Shown: positions 1-11,656, counted from the first letter of the stretch. The stretch is DNA of 64,000 nt from Cynocephalus volans (GCF_027409185.1 NC_084465.1:27507864-27571863), one strand, 5' to 3'. A program made the numbers and translations. Notes: generated from the sequence alone by a model not told the origin.

Positions 1-1130
1 TAGAGACTGGTGAGTCATTGTGAGGAACGGGCGCACAGCCCGTCCCATGGGAAGTTTTTAGGGCACAGGCGGTGGGGGTGATGGGCCCACCAGGAGAAAG
101 ATGGGACATGGCAAGGACAGCCAATCCACCCTGCAGTCAGCACAGGACCACTCAGAGGAGAATGGTCAGGAATATAGAATTGCATGGGGTGCAGTTTGAT
201 GAAAAGACTCAGGCCCAGATCAGAGTTTCTATGCAACCCAGGTGCACTGGGTCTCTGGAGAGCTGGAAGTATCTATAGGACTGACCATTAAACCCTGAAC
301 TGCACAAAAATCCTTCCCTAGGGAAAAAGTAGTAAAGCAGCAATTTAGTTCAACCACACAGCTCAAGTACTGGTTCCAACAGGAAGTCCCCCCATTTTAG
401 AAATAAGCAAAGGACAAAAAATTAGTTCTGGCCCAGGTACACTGCCAGTGCCTTGGGGCCCACCTGGGGGACTGGAACCCCCCTCCCACAACCAGGTACA
501 CTGCCAGTGCCTTGGGGCCTGCCTGGAGGTCTGGGGTATGGAGCCAGGGACTGGACCCCCCCACAACCAGGCACACCACCAGTGCCAAGGAGCATGCCAA
601 AAACATCACCTCTATGTGGGTGGCCCACCACAGCTACCACAGTAACCATGGCTGCTGCAAAAGTAGCTAGATATCACAACCACCACGTAGATGGTCCACC
701 AACCACTGGAGTGCATTGATACAAGGAGAGTCACCAGCAGAGACCAAAGAAAAGAATAGGATGTCTCTCTCCATAAGGCCCATTCCAGAGTGACAGAAGA
801 AGCATCTGCTCTATGATAATATTGGGGGACCTGAACACATCTCTCAGCATTGGACAGATCATCTAGGCAACAAATCAACAGAGTAACCATTACTCTTTCA
901 GAGGGAGAGAAGAAATCTAAGATTATCAGTGGTGGGGGGATGAGAGGGGGGATAGGGAGAGGTTGGACAAGGGGCATAAAGAATAAGTACAATTTGTAAC
1001 TATATATATATATTAGTAATATTGATTTGATCAACATATGTCAATATTGAACCCCCAAAATATGTATGATCAATTATGATTCAGTAAAATAATAAATAAA
1101 TAAATAAATAAATAAAAATTAAAAAGCTAG
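1..1130 (+). mobile_element. LINE-1-derived composite fragment
   Basis: The piece at about 811-890 translates to a sequence resembling part of the L1 ORF2 endonuclease region (GDLNTSLSALDRSSRQQIN). It is followed by a purine-rich, G-rich stretch (929-965) typical of an L1 3' UTR and an AATAAA-rich tail (1087-1120). Upstream, 430-600 holds three imperfect copies of a GC-rich unit beginning CCAGGTACACTGCCAGTGCC. No intact reading frame is present. Reading this as one composite or internally deleted L1 is inference; separate insertions could also explain it. Confidence 0.55.
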
Positions 1131-2150
1131 GGAAAAAAACCTAACAAATTAAATAAATTAAATAGGAGTAAATATTAAAGATAAGGGGGGGAAGTCAATA
1201 AGACAGAAAATGAACAGAGAAAAATCAATGAAACCAAAAGTTAAAAAACTTTAAAAGAGCAATAAAATTGATGAAAATTGAGAAACTTGTAACTAGAGTG
1301 ATCTAGAAAAAAGAGAGAAAAAACAAATTACCAACCTGGAAGAAAAAGGGGATGTCACTATAGACCTTATGGATTTTGAAAGTACAGTAAGAAAATAGTT
1401 TTAGGGCCGGCCCGTGGCTCACTCGGGAGAGTACGGTGCTGATAACACCAAGGCCCCGGGTTCGGATCCCATATACGGATGGCCGGTTTGCTCACTGGCT
1501 GAGCGTGGTGCTCACAACACCAAGTCAAGGGTTAAGATCCCCTTACCGGTCATCTTTAAAAAAAAAAAAAAAAAAAAAAAAAGAAAATAGTTTTAGCAGC
1601 TTGATGCCAATAAAGTTGACACCTCAGATGTTCTATACATATGCCACCACAGAGAAATTATTAAAACTGACTTAGGAAGAACTTTTAACTGCCTTTTCAA
1701 AACTGACTAGGAAAAAATTGAATATATACGTACATTCATACAAGAAACTGAATTTGTAACTAAATATCTCCTCACAAATAAAATTCCAGGTCCATATGGC
1801 TTCACTGGAGGAGTCTATCCAACATTAAAGGAATAAATAATATCAATCTTATACAAACTCAGGAAATGAAGTAAGAAACAGTTCCCAACCCATTTTATGA
1901 ATCCAGCATTACCAAAAACAGATAAAGACAAGACAAGAAAAGAAAGCAACAGATTGCAGACCAGCATTACTCATAAACATGGATGCAAAATTCCTTATCA
2001 ACAACAAAAACAGAGATATACTATGTTCATGGACTGGAATATTCAATATTAAGATGTCAATTCTCCATCACCTTGATCTGTAGATTCAATAAAATCCCAA
2101 TCAAAATTCCAGAAGACTTTTAAAAATAGAAATTGGAAAAGATTGATTAT
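1131..2150 (+). mobile_element. old LINE-1 ORF2 remnant
   Basis: A-rich sequence with recognisable L1 ORF2-type phrases on the + strand, such as 'aaaagagcaataaaattgatgaa' near 1253 and the stretch with 'gattcaataaaatcccaatcaaaattcc' near 2084. Many stops and shifts show it is inactive. A dimeric SINE (1405-1580) is inserted in it. Confidence 0.6.
1405..1580 (+). mobile_element. tRNA-Ile-derived SINE, dimer (CYN/t-SINE-like)
   Basis: Left unit starts GGCCGGCCCGTGGCTCACTC and carries the B-box-like GGGTTCGGATCCC. The right unit starts GGCCGGTTTGCTCACTGGCT and ends CTTACCGGTCATCTTT, followed directly by an A-tail. A perfect 16-bp target-site duplication (AAGAAAATAGTTTTAG, 1389-1404 and 1581-1596) proves retroposition. 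There is no tRNA-unrelated body. This is a good reference copy of the dimer. Confidence 0.92.
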
Positions 2151-4128
2151 AAGTATTTTTAAAATAACATTTTGAACAACTAATACATTCACAAGATACA
2201 AACATCAAAAAGTATCAAAAGGGAGACAGTAGAATCTCCCTCCCACTCCTGTCATTGGCTCAGCTGCCATACCCTTCCCTCCAAATGAAGCAACTATTTT
2301 CTTGTTTATCCTTTTAGAAAATGTTTACACTTATTTTTGACAATATAGTACATTTAACTTTTCCTCTCCTTTTTAACATAAAATTAGCATACTATGCTAA
2401 TTTTTCTGTACTTTGTTCTTTTAACAATATTTTAAGGTACCCTTTCTATATAACACATAAAGAGTTTTCTCTTTTCTTTTTATACCCTAGCCTCCAGCCA
2501 ACCCACACTGGACATGTAGCATTAGTGAGACATAAGGGAAAAAAAAACTTTGTAATTTTAAGCCACTGATATTTTGAAATTGTTTATTACCTCAAATATC
2601 CTAGCTAATCCTGACTGGTAACAAGAATAAATTCTTAGAAGTACAATTGCTGGGTCAATTCTACTGGGCCAATTGCTGGTATATGTGCTGATAGACACTA
2701 CCACGATGCCTTCATAACAGATCTACCAATTTACATTTCCACCAACAATGTTTGAGAGTTTGTGCTTCCCAAAGTTCCACTGTCTCACTGTGCCATCAGA
2801 CTTTTGAACTCTTACCAGGCTGACAGATAAAAAATGATATGCCTCGATGTAATTTTAATTGAGCATCTTTTCATTTGTTTTTTATTTTTTCTAGGCATTT
2901 TCATTTCATGACATTTGCCAATTTTTCTATTAGGTTATTGGTCTTTTTCTTATCTATTTATAGGCATTCTTTTCATATTGGAAAGATCAACCTTTTGTCT
3001 GTGATATGAAATGCAATTTTTTCCCCTAGATTGTCATTTGTCATTTGTCAAATCAATGACAAAGAGATGTAATGTACTATATAATAAGTGATGTTGGATA
3101 ATTGATAGCCATCTGAGGAGATACAGACGAACATATTCTCTCTAGACTTCAAATCACATAACCAGAAAAAAATCTAGATGGATTAAAGCCTTAGGTACAC
3201 AAATTCACAATGACAATAATGTCATTGTGAAGCTGATCTGTACCATGGTGTCTCATTTTCCAAATTAGGACTTTCTCATATTTCTACAATTTCTGAAAGC
3301 ATTATAAAATTTGTCATTGTTTTTGAAATCAGAAGAAGTTTTAACATGATACGAAATTATTTAAGAATATTTATACCTTAAAATGTTACAAAGTAATATA
3401 TGTTAAATATGGAAATATTTACGTTAAAAAATGAGTAACATTAAGATCCACATCTAATCACTAGGATCATAAGTTCACAGTGTGTGTTAACATTATGTCA
3501 GTATCACATGCATATACTGTATGTTACAAAAATATAGCCACTGATTCATCATTTGCAGATTTGTCCCACATGACAATACTCATTTTTAAAAAAATTTGGT
3601 ATTTCCATGTCTATAGTAATAAAAACCCAAATGGGAATATAATTTGTCCAGAATCTATTCTTTCTCCATTTCCTTTTAAAATTGTAATTGGTGCACTGAA
3701 ATGAATCTGCAAAAATAAGTAATTTTTAGACTTATATATATATGCCATCCTGATTTGGTCAAGTTCTTGTAACTATTGAGGCCCCAGGAACGCTGTCTTC
3801 AGGAAATCTTGTTAGCCACAATTAGACCTCTCAAACATTCTAGACAATGTTACTTTTGAAGGATTTGCACATCATTCTTTTAGTGCTCCCTAATGCATAT
3901 TCATATATGCGCACAGGCAGACTTTGAGTGTTCTAGCACGTGAAATTTTAATTCTTACCCTCCTTCTCAATTCAACACTTTATAACTGTCTTGGCCATGG
4001 TCTATTCATTGTTTACTTGCAGAGACTTGTATAATAAAGATCTATAAAAAATGTATCCTTTGATTATGCCCACAGCCACCTCTGTAGTAACAAAGTCCTT
4101 GTAAGTGACCCAAAAAGGAAAAGGCAAC
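2151..4128. other. AT-rich intergenic DNA with LINE-1 debris
   Basis: L1 3'-end-like pieces occur at about 2150-3040 and an ORF2-like piece at about 3060-3200 ('aaccagaaaaaaatctagatgg...'). From about 3250 to 4128 I recognise nothing. No convincing coding sequence. Confidence 0.5.
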
Positions 4129-4921
4129 TGTGGCAGCCAGTCTCCAAGAGGGCCCAGTGATCCCTAATCCCCACCTCCTGGTGTTTCAGCCTCTAAGTAA
4201 TCCCCAAGACCCCATCTACAGCACATCAGGGTTGGTCTGTGTGATGCAAAGAATAGGCAGAAGTAGAAGGCAGAAGAACCATGTCACTTCCAAGACTAGG
4301 TTATAAAAGGCATTGCAGCTTCCGTCTTGGTAGTTCTCTGTCTCTTTCATCATTCTCCCTGGCGGAAGCCATCTGCCATGTCATGAGCAGCCCTGAGGAG
4401 GAACACACATGGAGAGGAACTTAGACCAATAGCCATCCAGCACTAAGGCCTGCCAATAACCATGTGAGAGAGCCTACAAGCCAATCCGCCAGCGCTGATG
4501 AGACCTCCCATGGCTGCATTCCCAGCCAACAGCATGACTGCAACCTCCTGAGAGATCCCGAGCCAGAACCACCCAGCTAAGCCACTTTCAGATTCCTGAC
4601 CCTAAGCAACTGTGTGAGAGGATACAGGTTGAGCATCCCTCATCTGAAATGCCTGGGACCAGAAGTGTTTTGGATTTTGAATTTTTTCAGATTTTGGAGT
4701 ATTTGCAGACTACATACTGGTTGAGCATTCCTAATTTCAAAACCTGAATCTGTAATACTCCAATGAACATTTCCTTTGAACATTCTGTCAGTGCTCAAAA
4801 AGTTTCAGATTTTGGAGCATCTGGGATTTCAGATTTTTGGATTATGAATGCTCAGCCTGTAATTGCTTGAAGCTGCCAAGTTTAGGGATAATTTATTACA
4901 CAGCAATAGGCAACTAATATA
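4129..4921 (+). mobile_element. MLT1-type MaLR LTR, interrupted
   Basis: Begins TGTGGCAGCCAG and shows the MLT1-like 3' portion (CCAGAACCACCCAGCTAAGCC... GGGATAATTTATTACACAGCAATAGGCAACTAATA). It is split by a TA-flanked DNA transposon at 4625-4859. The family name comes from recalled consensus sequences. Confidence 0.75.
4625..4859. mobile_element. Tigger-like MITE nested in an LTR
   Basis: Starts CAGGTTGAGCATCCCTCATC and ends GGATTATGAATGCTCAGCCTG, giving terminal inverted repeats (CAGGTTGAGCAT / ATGCTCAGCCTG). It is bounded by TA on both sides (4623-4624 and 4860-4861), as for Tc1/mariner/pogo elements. Nonautonomous, no transposase frame. It post-dates the LTR that contains it. Confidence 0.85.
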
Positions 4922-5743
4922 TTAACCCCCCAAAATACAACCCACCACTACCAACAACAACAACAATGCCCTAAAAAGAAAGGAAAGCTTTACACAAAAA
5001 GGGAAAGAGAAGCAGATTTCTTTTTGGTTACTGGATAATAATTTAGTCTTCCTTTGAAGTGCTTTTAGCACCTTTCCAGTAGGTATTGTCTAGCCTTCTC
5101 TGCATTCTTCCATCCAATTATTAAATTCCTTCACACCCGGGCACCTAAGATCTATTACAGTCTCAGAATTTTATATAGTTTTTATTTATTTAACATTATA
5201 TTTTACTAATAAGTCTTATGAATATAATGTTATCCAATTTAAAATTCCTCAGAGTACATAAAACTTCCTACTTTTATCAATTTAGTTCGTACATTGTTAT
5301 AAAAGGAAAAAAAGGAAAAGAGTCCAAATTGCACTCACACTATTGCAATATAGAAATACCCCATGTGTATGGACAAGGACTAGAAGGAAGCAGCAATAAA
5401 AACAATTAGTGTTGAAGTGATGAATTGTGAGCTATTAATTTGGCCTATTTTTGCCATATAAAACAAAACAAGTGTATAGGTACTATTGATGTTCTATGGG
5501 CAAAGCAGCATTCTAAGTTACACACATTTTATAATTTCAAATTTCTTTACAATAGGTTTTCTTTTTTAAAAATTCCACATGTTCCCACATAAGAATTGCC
5601 TCAGGAGTGAAAAAGCTCATTATTAACGTTTTGTTATATTACATTTTAAAGAATCCTAAAAAAAATAAAAAATAAGAAAATAACTATAATGTAGAGAATA
5701 GATCTGCGTACTGGGAATTGACAACCAACCTATTAGCTCAGTG
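4922..5743. other. AT-rich intergenic DNA, nothing recognised
   Basis: Low-complexity AT-rich sequence with a short CAA run near 4950. No conserved frame or repeat that I can name. Confidence 0.5.
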
Positions 5744-6062
5744 ACACTGTACTGTCCAGTACTGTAGCCGCTGGCCACATGTGACTATAGAGCACTTGAA
5801 ATGTGGCTAACACAAGGTGAGATGTGTTGTAAGTGTAAAATGCCCACCAATACAAGTATATAATCAGTACAAAAAAGGAACATAAAATAACTCACTAATA
5901 ACTTTTTATGTTGACTGTACGTTGCAATGACAGTATTTTGAATATGTCGGGTTAAATAAGTTAAAAACACCTCCTCCTGTTTCTTTTTACTTTTTAATGT
6001 GGCCAGTAGAAAATTTAAAATTATATATGTGGTTTGAATTATATTTTTATTGGACAGTGCTA
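5744..6062 (-). mobile_element. MER5-type hAT-Charlie transposon
   Basis: The ends are inverted (CACTGTACTGTCCAGTACTG... and ...TATTGGACAGTGC) and the interior keeps MER5 phrases such as GGCCACATGTGACTATAGAGCACTTGAAATGTGGC and the complement of TTTTCTAGTAGCCACAT. Nonautonomous, about 320 bp. Confidence 0.85.
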
Positions 6063-6188
6063 GGCTAGATCATGTCTTCCAGCCCTTAATATTCTGATAT
6101 CTATCTTAAACTTTAGAGGCACAGCCTTTCAGATCCAGAAAGCATTACACAGCATATATATTTATAGTGCACCCTTCTTCCTTAGAGT

Positions 6189-6202
6189 CCACTAGATGGC
6201 AC
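6189..6202 (+). promoter_or_regulatory. CTCF core motif, perfect match
   Basis: CCACTAGATGGCAC fits every position of the CTCF core CCASYAGRKGGCRS. It lies in non-repeat sequence 3.6 kb beyond the 3' end of HILPDA. Binding is inference; a 14-bp match alone can occur by chance. Confidence 0.5.
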
Positions 6203-6376
6203 TAGAGTTTGGCTGCAAGCTAATTATTAATAGAGATTTAAAATTTATATTTGCAGTTTTCTAATGTACTGTGTGCACAGACTCATCCATGACTTTGCTC
6301 ACATTGTTCCTTCTACTGAGAAACCCTTTTCTAACTTGGCCAACATCCCACAAACCTATTCATTTTTAAAAATTCA

Positions 6377-6495
6377 GGCTGGCTGGTTAGCTCACTGGGT
6401 TAGAGCATGGTGCTGATAACACCAAGGTCCAGGGTTCAATCCCTGTACCAGGCAACTGCCAAAAAAAAAAAAAAAGAAAAAGAAAAAGAAAAAAA
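6377..6495 (+). mobile_element. tRNA-Ile SINE, monomer
   Basis: GGCTGGCTGGTTAGCTCACTGGGTTAGAGCATGGTGCTGATAACACCAAGG closely follows a mammalian tRNA-Ile, ends CAACTGCC and runs straight into A15 plus an AG-rich tail. Reference copy of the monomer type. Confidence 0.9.
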
Positions 6496-6536
6496 TCAGA
6501 TCCTCTAAGGGAAGCTTTATCCTTAACATCTTCCTC

Positions 6537-6637
6537 CTTTTTTTTTTTTTTTTGGTGGCTAGCTGGTACAGGGATCTGAACCTGTGCCTTGGTGTTATAA
6601 GGCTGCATTCTAACCAATTGAGCTAACCAGCCAGCCT
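6537..6637 (-). mobile_element. tRNA-Ile SINE, monomer
   Basis: Reverse-complement monomer: T17, then TGGCTAGCTGGTACAGGGAT ... GAGCTAACCAGCCAGCC. It faces the monomer at 6377 head-out, so the two A-tails point at each other across about 45 bp. Confidence 0.9.
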
Positions 6638-7987
6638 CCTTCCTTCCTACAAATAATTTTATGTACCCACCATCTTATACAATTATTTCTATCATAGAAT
6701 CATGACCCATTTGTTTACATGCTTTCCCCCTAGTATATTGTGTACATTGTCTGAGGTAGATAGCAATGAGATCTTAATCGACGCCTGGCACCCAAAAGGT
6801 GCCGTATGCAATGAATCAGGCAAGACAGGCTAAGTTGTGCTGCATTAGCAAAAATCCCAGCACCTCAGTAGCTTAATACAACAAAGGTTTATTTCCTTTT
6901 TATCAGGGATTGGTTGAGGACTCTGCTGCATGGCACCCTAACTACAGGACCTACATTAATGGAATAGTTCCACATGGAGCATTACTGGTCTGCATTACTC
7001 CAGCAGAGGGAAAAAGAGTGGCTTTCAGGTTTCTGAGCCAGCACTTAAATACTCCAACTTAGAACTGACATGTCATTCACAACTCATTGGCTAGAACTAA
7101 TTCCATGGCCTTATCCAACCACAAGGGGGTCAGGAAGTGCAACTCTATAAAGTGCCTGGAAGGTATGGACGTCCACTGATGACCCTTCTAGTCAATAATC
7201 ATTCAGCTTACTATCTCTTCTGCAGGTGAAATGTACTCACTACACCTACTCTAAAGGAAACAACACAAGAATTCTCTTTAGCTACAACATCAAGTTCAAA
7301 TTTAAGAATCTCTGAGTGATGTACAATAATTTCTATACCAGTTTCAGATGTAGCTTGAGGAGGAGATCTTTTTGAAGAAAAAGCTCATGGAAAGAGTCAT
7401 ATTATCTTTTAATTCTATTTTTCCATCAACTTTTTAAAGTACCCTAGTGTAAACTAAAAAGATAAGCCATGTGCCACTACACATCCCATATATAATAATG
7501 GAAGAGGAACAGGCTAAATGCACTAAGGGGGGATGGGAAGAATATGTGACACAGCAGCCTAGTGATTGTGATATCCAACTGAGCAGATGTTGTGAGGGCC
7601 CCTTATCCTGGAGGAAGGGACTATGTTTTGCTTAGGCCTCTATTCTGCTTCCTGGGAGGGCATCCTTAGGCAATTGTTCTGTTTTAAGCTTTAGAGTTCT
7701 TGCTGCAGCATAACCTAGCCTAATGTGTCCTTGACTGATACAGAAACTAGAATCTAGAGGGGGGTGCTGAACAATAAAACAAAACAAAACAAAAAACAAC
7801 CTGATGTGTGTGACATAAACTTAGATGGAGGGGAGCAAAGAGATCTTATTGGAGGCTGGAAGAATGGCAACCCTTGTTATACGGTAGCAAAATATTTGGT
7901 AGAACTGTTGTCTGCAGTGATTTAGAAGACAGATATATCTTATCAAATATGCTTGTAGATCTAGGAAAGTCAAAGAACAGAATTTTA
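6638..7987. other. intergenic DNA, old repeats not classified
   Basis: About 6830-7190 has the look of an old transposon or LTR (internal phrases like 'gtttatttcctttttatcagg', 'gcctggaaggtatgg'). About 7580-7750 resembles an LTR end ('cagcataacctagcctaatg...ctgatacag'). I cannot name either family. No gene. Confidence 0.4.
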
Positions 7988-8095
7988 GGGCTAGCCAGGT
8001 AGCTCAGTTGGTTAGAGTGTGGTGTTATAACACCAAGGTCCAGGGCTCAGATCCCCATACTAGCCAGCTGCAGAAAAAAAAAAAAAGAGAGAGAA
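7988..8095 (+). mobile_element. tRNA-Ile SINE, monomer
   Basis: GGCTAGCCAGGTAGCTCAGTTGGTTAGAGTGTGGTG ... CCAGCTGCAG then A13. Imperfect flanking duplication AGAATTTTAG / AGAACTTTAG. Confidence 0.88.
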
Positions 8096-8482
8096 CTTTA
8101 GCAGCATGAATTAGTTACTGTTGGTTGCCATTGACAAAGCACCACAAGAAGAAATGGGCTCAAAAGAGAACTGGCCACTTTGCAAGAAGGCATAAGGGAT
8201 CTAGAGAGACTATAGAAACCAGTGGCCATTCAAGGTTGAAAGAAGCAACTGTTTCTCATCCTAACTGGTAATAAAATTAAGAACTGTTTGGAGTCACAAA
8301 ATCCAGTTCGAACTTAGCCTTGTAAGTGGGGTGACCAGCCATCCTTGTTTGCCCAGGGCTGTGCCACTTTAAGCACTGAAAGTCCTGCATCCCATGAAGT
8401 CCCTTTTCTTGGTGAACAGGGACAGTTAGTCACCCTACTTGTAGGAAAGATGAAAACTATGATATGGCCATCACATCTGTTC
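8096..8482. other. intergenic DNA with a small inverted-repeat element
   Basis: 8329-8441 begins GTGGGGTGACCAGCC and ends TTAGTCACCCTAC, which are inverted, with a core on a duplicated 'cagg(g)' theme. It looks like a short old DNA transposon. The rest is unrecognised. Confidence 0.4.
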
Positions 8483-8660
8483 TTTTTTTTTTTTTTTTTT
8501 TTTTTTAAAGATGACCGGTAAGGGGATCTTAACCCTTGACTTGGTGTTGGCAGCACCACGCTCAGCCAGTGAGCGAACCGGCCATCCGTATATGGGATCC
8601 AAACCCGGGGCCTTGGTGTTATCAGCACCGCACTCTCCCGAGTGAGCCACGGGCCGGCCC
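8483..8660 (-). mobile_element. tRNA-Ile SINE, dimer
   Basis: Reverse-complement dimer with a long T tract, AAAGATGACCGGTAAGGGGA, a central GGCCATCCGTATATGGGATC and the end CCACGGGCCGGCC. Target-site duplication ACATCTGTTC on both sides. Near-consensus, so recent. Confidence 0.92.
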
Positions 8661-9779
8661 ACATCTGTTCCTAATACCTCCAAGGGAATTCAATTGTTTT
8701 AGAGCAAAGACTTAGCTAAAGTTGTGGCACATCATAAACCACTGCAATTAAACTGCTTGGGGAAGAGACTTGAGGCGCAGCTCCCCAACTGGAAGTTCAA
8801 AAATATCCAAATTAGATAGTGATGAGAATGAGAATATATGTCAAACTTTGGAAATATGTCTAGAAAAGGGCAGCTAGTGGCTAGTGCCTGAAATCAGAGA
8901 AAAAATCAACTACATTTTTGAGAATACTACGCTAACAAAATACAAGTCATGTAACAAAGTGACCAGCCTACCATATGCCCAGAAAGTGAGAAGCTGTAAA
9001 TACTTGGTAAATAGCATTAATGACCACCACAGTGCAATAAATAAAAGTGATGCCTATAGCAGTGGCTGCTAGAGCAGTGGCACTTTAAGAACACTCAGGA
9101 AGCAAAACTGGTTTAACAGGAGACATGTTCCGCTCTTTCCCTTTGGCAAAAGTAAAACAAATTCACAAACTGATGCACACACCCAGAGAGGAGTGCAAAT
9201 AGATATATTACCATAGGCAGAGGAGTGAATATGTTTGTACATGGGGCAGGGAATGGAGGTGTGGTGGAAACAAGAAAAAAAAAAAAAACACCGTATTTTT
9301 GAGTAACGGCCAAGCTGCTTAGATCTGGGAGAGAGCAGAAATAATCATGTCAGTTGTGGATATTATACCAGCTGAGCTTGAAAACAATCACAATTAAGCA
9401 GTCATTTTGGTGAATAAGTAAAAGACATTGAAGTGTACATAAGAAAAAAGCCAAGACCACCTACACTGATAGTCCTCGTTCCTCCAGAGACTCAGGTGAG
9501 GGGCTGGAAGAGGTGATCATTTTTCTTCTTCAGAGATGTAGAGTCATGAAAGGACTGTAATTTTCTTGGCTGAGGCTTGGACAACTAATGGTCGATACAG
9601 GATAGACCCAAGTGCATCTGCCCCCAAATTCAAAGGTTTGTTGACATTATGTTTTAAACGTAGTGCTTTAAGTACTTTCTTGCTCCAAAGTTTTAAGATG
9701 TTAAACATAAAATCTAGGAATTAAGACCCTTCCCCACTACTAATATCAAGGGTAGAAGTCAACATGACACATAGTGGAA
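8661..9779. other. intergenic DNA downstream of HILPDA
   Basis: No repeat family or reading frame that I recognise. A12-14 run near 9275. This is the region past the HILPDA polyadenylation signal. Confidence 0.5.
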
Positions 9780-10534
9780 ATATATATTCAACTTTATTGC
9801 ATTAGAAAAGTTCATTTAAGCCACATGGTGGCCATAATGCCCATGTCCTGAGCAAGCTTTATCATCCCACCACCCTTCAGACCAATATACACACACATCC
9901 ACACTACGTTACAGGAAGGACTTAAAAATATAAAACAATGAGAACTGGACACTGAATACTCCATCTTTCCCCCACTACAGCCAACCCACCACCTCTTCAA
10001 TTGTTATCCAAACACAGGAGCTCTCACAGAAGAGAGGCTGAACACCAAATAAACTGACCATAAGACACCCAAGTTCAAAAGAACACTTGGCAGATGTTTA
10101 GGAAGGAGGGCTGAAAACATCACCACCAAATAAACTGACCATAAGACACCCAAGTTCAAAAGAACACTTGGCAGATGTTTAGGAAGGAGGGCTGAAAACA
10201 TCACCATCTCCCAACAGCTGAAATTGCAGCACAAGTCCCCACCTGAGAGATGTCAGACCCACACTGCCGAGGACAGCAAAGCATATAGTAGACCCTAGGG
10301 AGAAGAGTGAGATCACTCCATTCCAAGCCACAGGCAACCCACCCACGGTTGTGTATTAAACAGGCTCTTTTTTACAGGGCAAAGAGCATTTAGTCAGCCA
10401 GACCCTTCAAGGCCTAGTAACAGTTAGTTCTCTGGTTAACACTGATGTTCTGAGCTTGCCTGCTCGGAAATGGGACACCTGGATGGACGTGCTTAGGTCA
10501 GTGTTCCAAGGTATGGCCAGAGTGGAAGGAGGTC
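9780..10534 (-). other. HILPDA: HILPDA 3' UTR
   Basis: Runs from the HILPDA stop codon to a candidate polyadenylation signal: TTTATT at 9793-9798, AATAAA on the - strand. The about 750-nt length agrees with the long 3' UTR known for HILPDA mRNA. It contains a perfect 81-bp tandem duplication (10043-10204). The exact cleavage site is not determined. Confidence 0.7.
10043..10204. repeat. perfect 81-bp tandem duplication
   Basis: Copy 1 is 10043-10123 and copy 2 is 10124-10204. Both begin CACCAAATAAACTGACC and end GGGCTGAAAACATCAC, with no mismatch seen. It lies inside the HILPDA 3' UTR. Being a multiple of three, it makes an antiparallel chance frame look internally repeated. Confidence 0.95.
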
Positions 10535-10729
10535 TTATTGCACTCCTCTGGATGGGTGGTCTGGAAGGCCCTTGGGGGGCTCTGTGTTGGGTAGTTGATT
10601 TCTGGTGGTCCAGATGCTCCCAGGCGATGGGCTCTCCAGTAAGCCCTCCAGTGACTCCATCAGTCTAACGAAGATGGAGAGCAGGGTCAGCACCACACCT
10701 AAGAAGTAGAGGTTCAACATATGCTTCAT
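10535..10729 (-). CDS. HILPDA: HILPDA, hypoxia-inducible lipid droplet-associated protein
   Basis: A 64-residue protein encoded in one exon; human HILPDA has 63. It begins MKHMLNLYFLGVVLTLLSIF and ends DHPSRGVQ, closely matching the human protein as I recall it (MKHVLNLYLLGVV..., ...HPSRSM). Residues about 5-21 form the single hydrophobic segment that anchors it in ER and lipid-droplet membranes. The rest is polar, with a conserved MESLEGLLESPSPG stretch after the anchor. Known role of the family: induced by HIF under low oxygen and by fatty acids, it binds and inhibits the triglyceride lipase ATGL (PNPLA2), so lipid droplets accumulate. The start is the first ATG after the splice acceptor at 10801 and aligns with the human start. 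The C-terminus appears one residue longer than human. The gene is intact. Confidence 0.95.
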   Translation of the reverse strand: MKHMLNLYFLGVVLTLLSIFVRLMESLEGLLESPSPGSIWTTRNQLPNTEPPKGLPDHPSRGVQ

Positions 10730-10800
10730 GGCTGAAAGGATCCCACTCCTCTGCAGAGCAGTAGAGCTGCCTTCTGCTTCTTCTGGAGGGCCTCTGGATC
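10730..10800 (-). other. HILPDA: HILPDA exon 2, 5' UTR part
   Basis: On the - strand the acceptor reads TTTTCTTAG then GATCCAGAGG, placing the exon start at 10800 and 71 nt of untranslated sequence before the ATG at 10729. The polypyrimidine tract is clear. Confidence 0.8.
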
Positions 10801-11656
10801 CTAAGAAAAGACAGGAAAGGATTATTAATCTGCAGCCTTTTGGGATATATATGTGTATAGCCCTGACCTTCCTCTTTTCCCATGCACTAGTGGATGTTCT
10901 TCCACAGCAGAATCTCCAAGTATATTTACACTGAAAACCCATGGCTACGGAGCCATTTGCTTCCTGGGCTAATTCAAGAGCACTTCTTAAAATTTTTACT
11001 TTTCTCGAAGACTTTGTTCCTGCAGGGTGCAATGCACAATCCCTGTGCTCCAGTCTAGGTACCAGTAACCTTCCTGACTGAAGTACAGGCAGAGTACTTT
11101 TGTAGCGGGGAGAGGGGGTAATATAAGAACTGTCCTTCAGAAAGCAACCTGCCTAGAAGGCTCGGCAGCATCACAATCAGATTCGTCTCAACTATAAACT
11201 TTTAAACTGTCAAAGTATAACTCTTTGAGAGTCAAATCTGTCAAGTTCACTTATTCAACAAACATATCCTTAACACTCACAATGTGTTAGGCACCCTGGA
11301 AGGTACTAGGGCTACATGCTAAACCGTGTAGACATGAACCCTGCCCCCGTGGGACAGTTACCACACAACACGCTAAGTGCTGTGATAGAAAAGAGATGTT
11401 AAGGGTGCTTTGGGAGGCCATGGCGGGGACGCCTAACCAGCAATGGCGAGCATGGAGTGGGCCACGCGGATCCTAGTTAGGGCCACCCCAGGGGAAAACA
11501 GGGCTGGGCGGCCCACTGCGGTTTCCGAGTACGGGCGAGGGCGACAAGGGAGGTTCCGGGAGGCGCAGTCCCACCCCGGGAACGCGAGGCGGCCTGCTGG
11601 GCACGCAGCCCGGGAGACAGAGGCGGGGAGCTGGGGAAGCCCACAGGACCGCTCAC
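10801..11656 (-). other. HILPDA: HILPDA intron 1
   Basis: Donor GAG|GTGAGC (exon edge at 11657) and acceptor TTCTTAG|G (exon edge at 10800) define an 856-bp GT-AG intron on the - strand. The proximal part lies in the CpG island. This intron call rests on splice motifs and the known two-exon structure of the gene. Confidence 0.7.

Noticed and set aside
10535-11032. 165-codon frame read through HILPDA
   Set aside because: The splice acceptor at 10801 interrupts it; only the last 64 codons are the protein.
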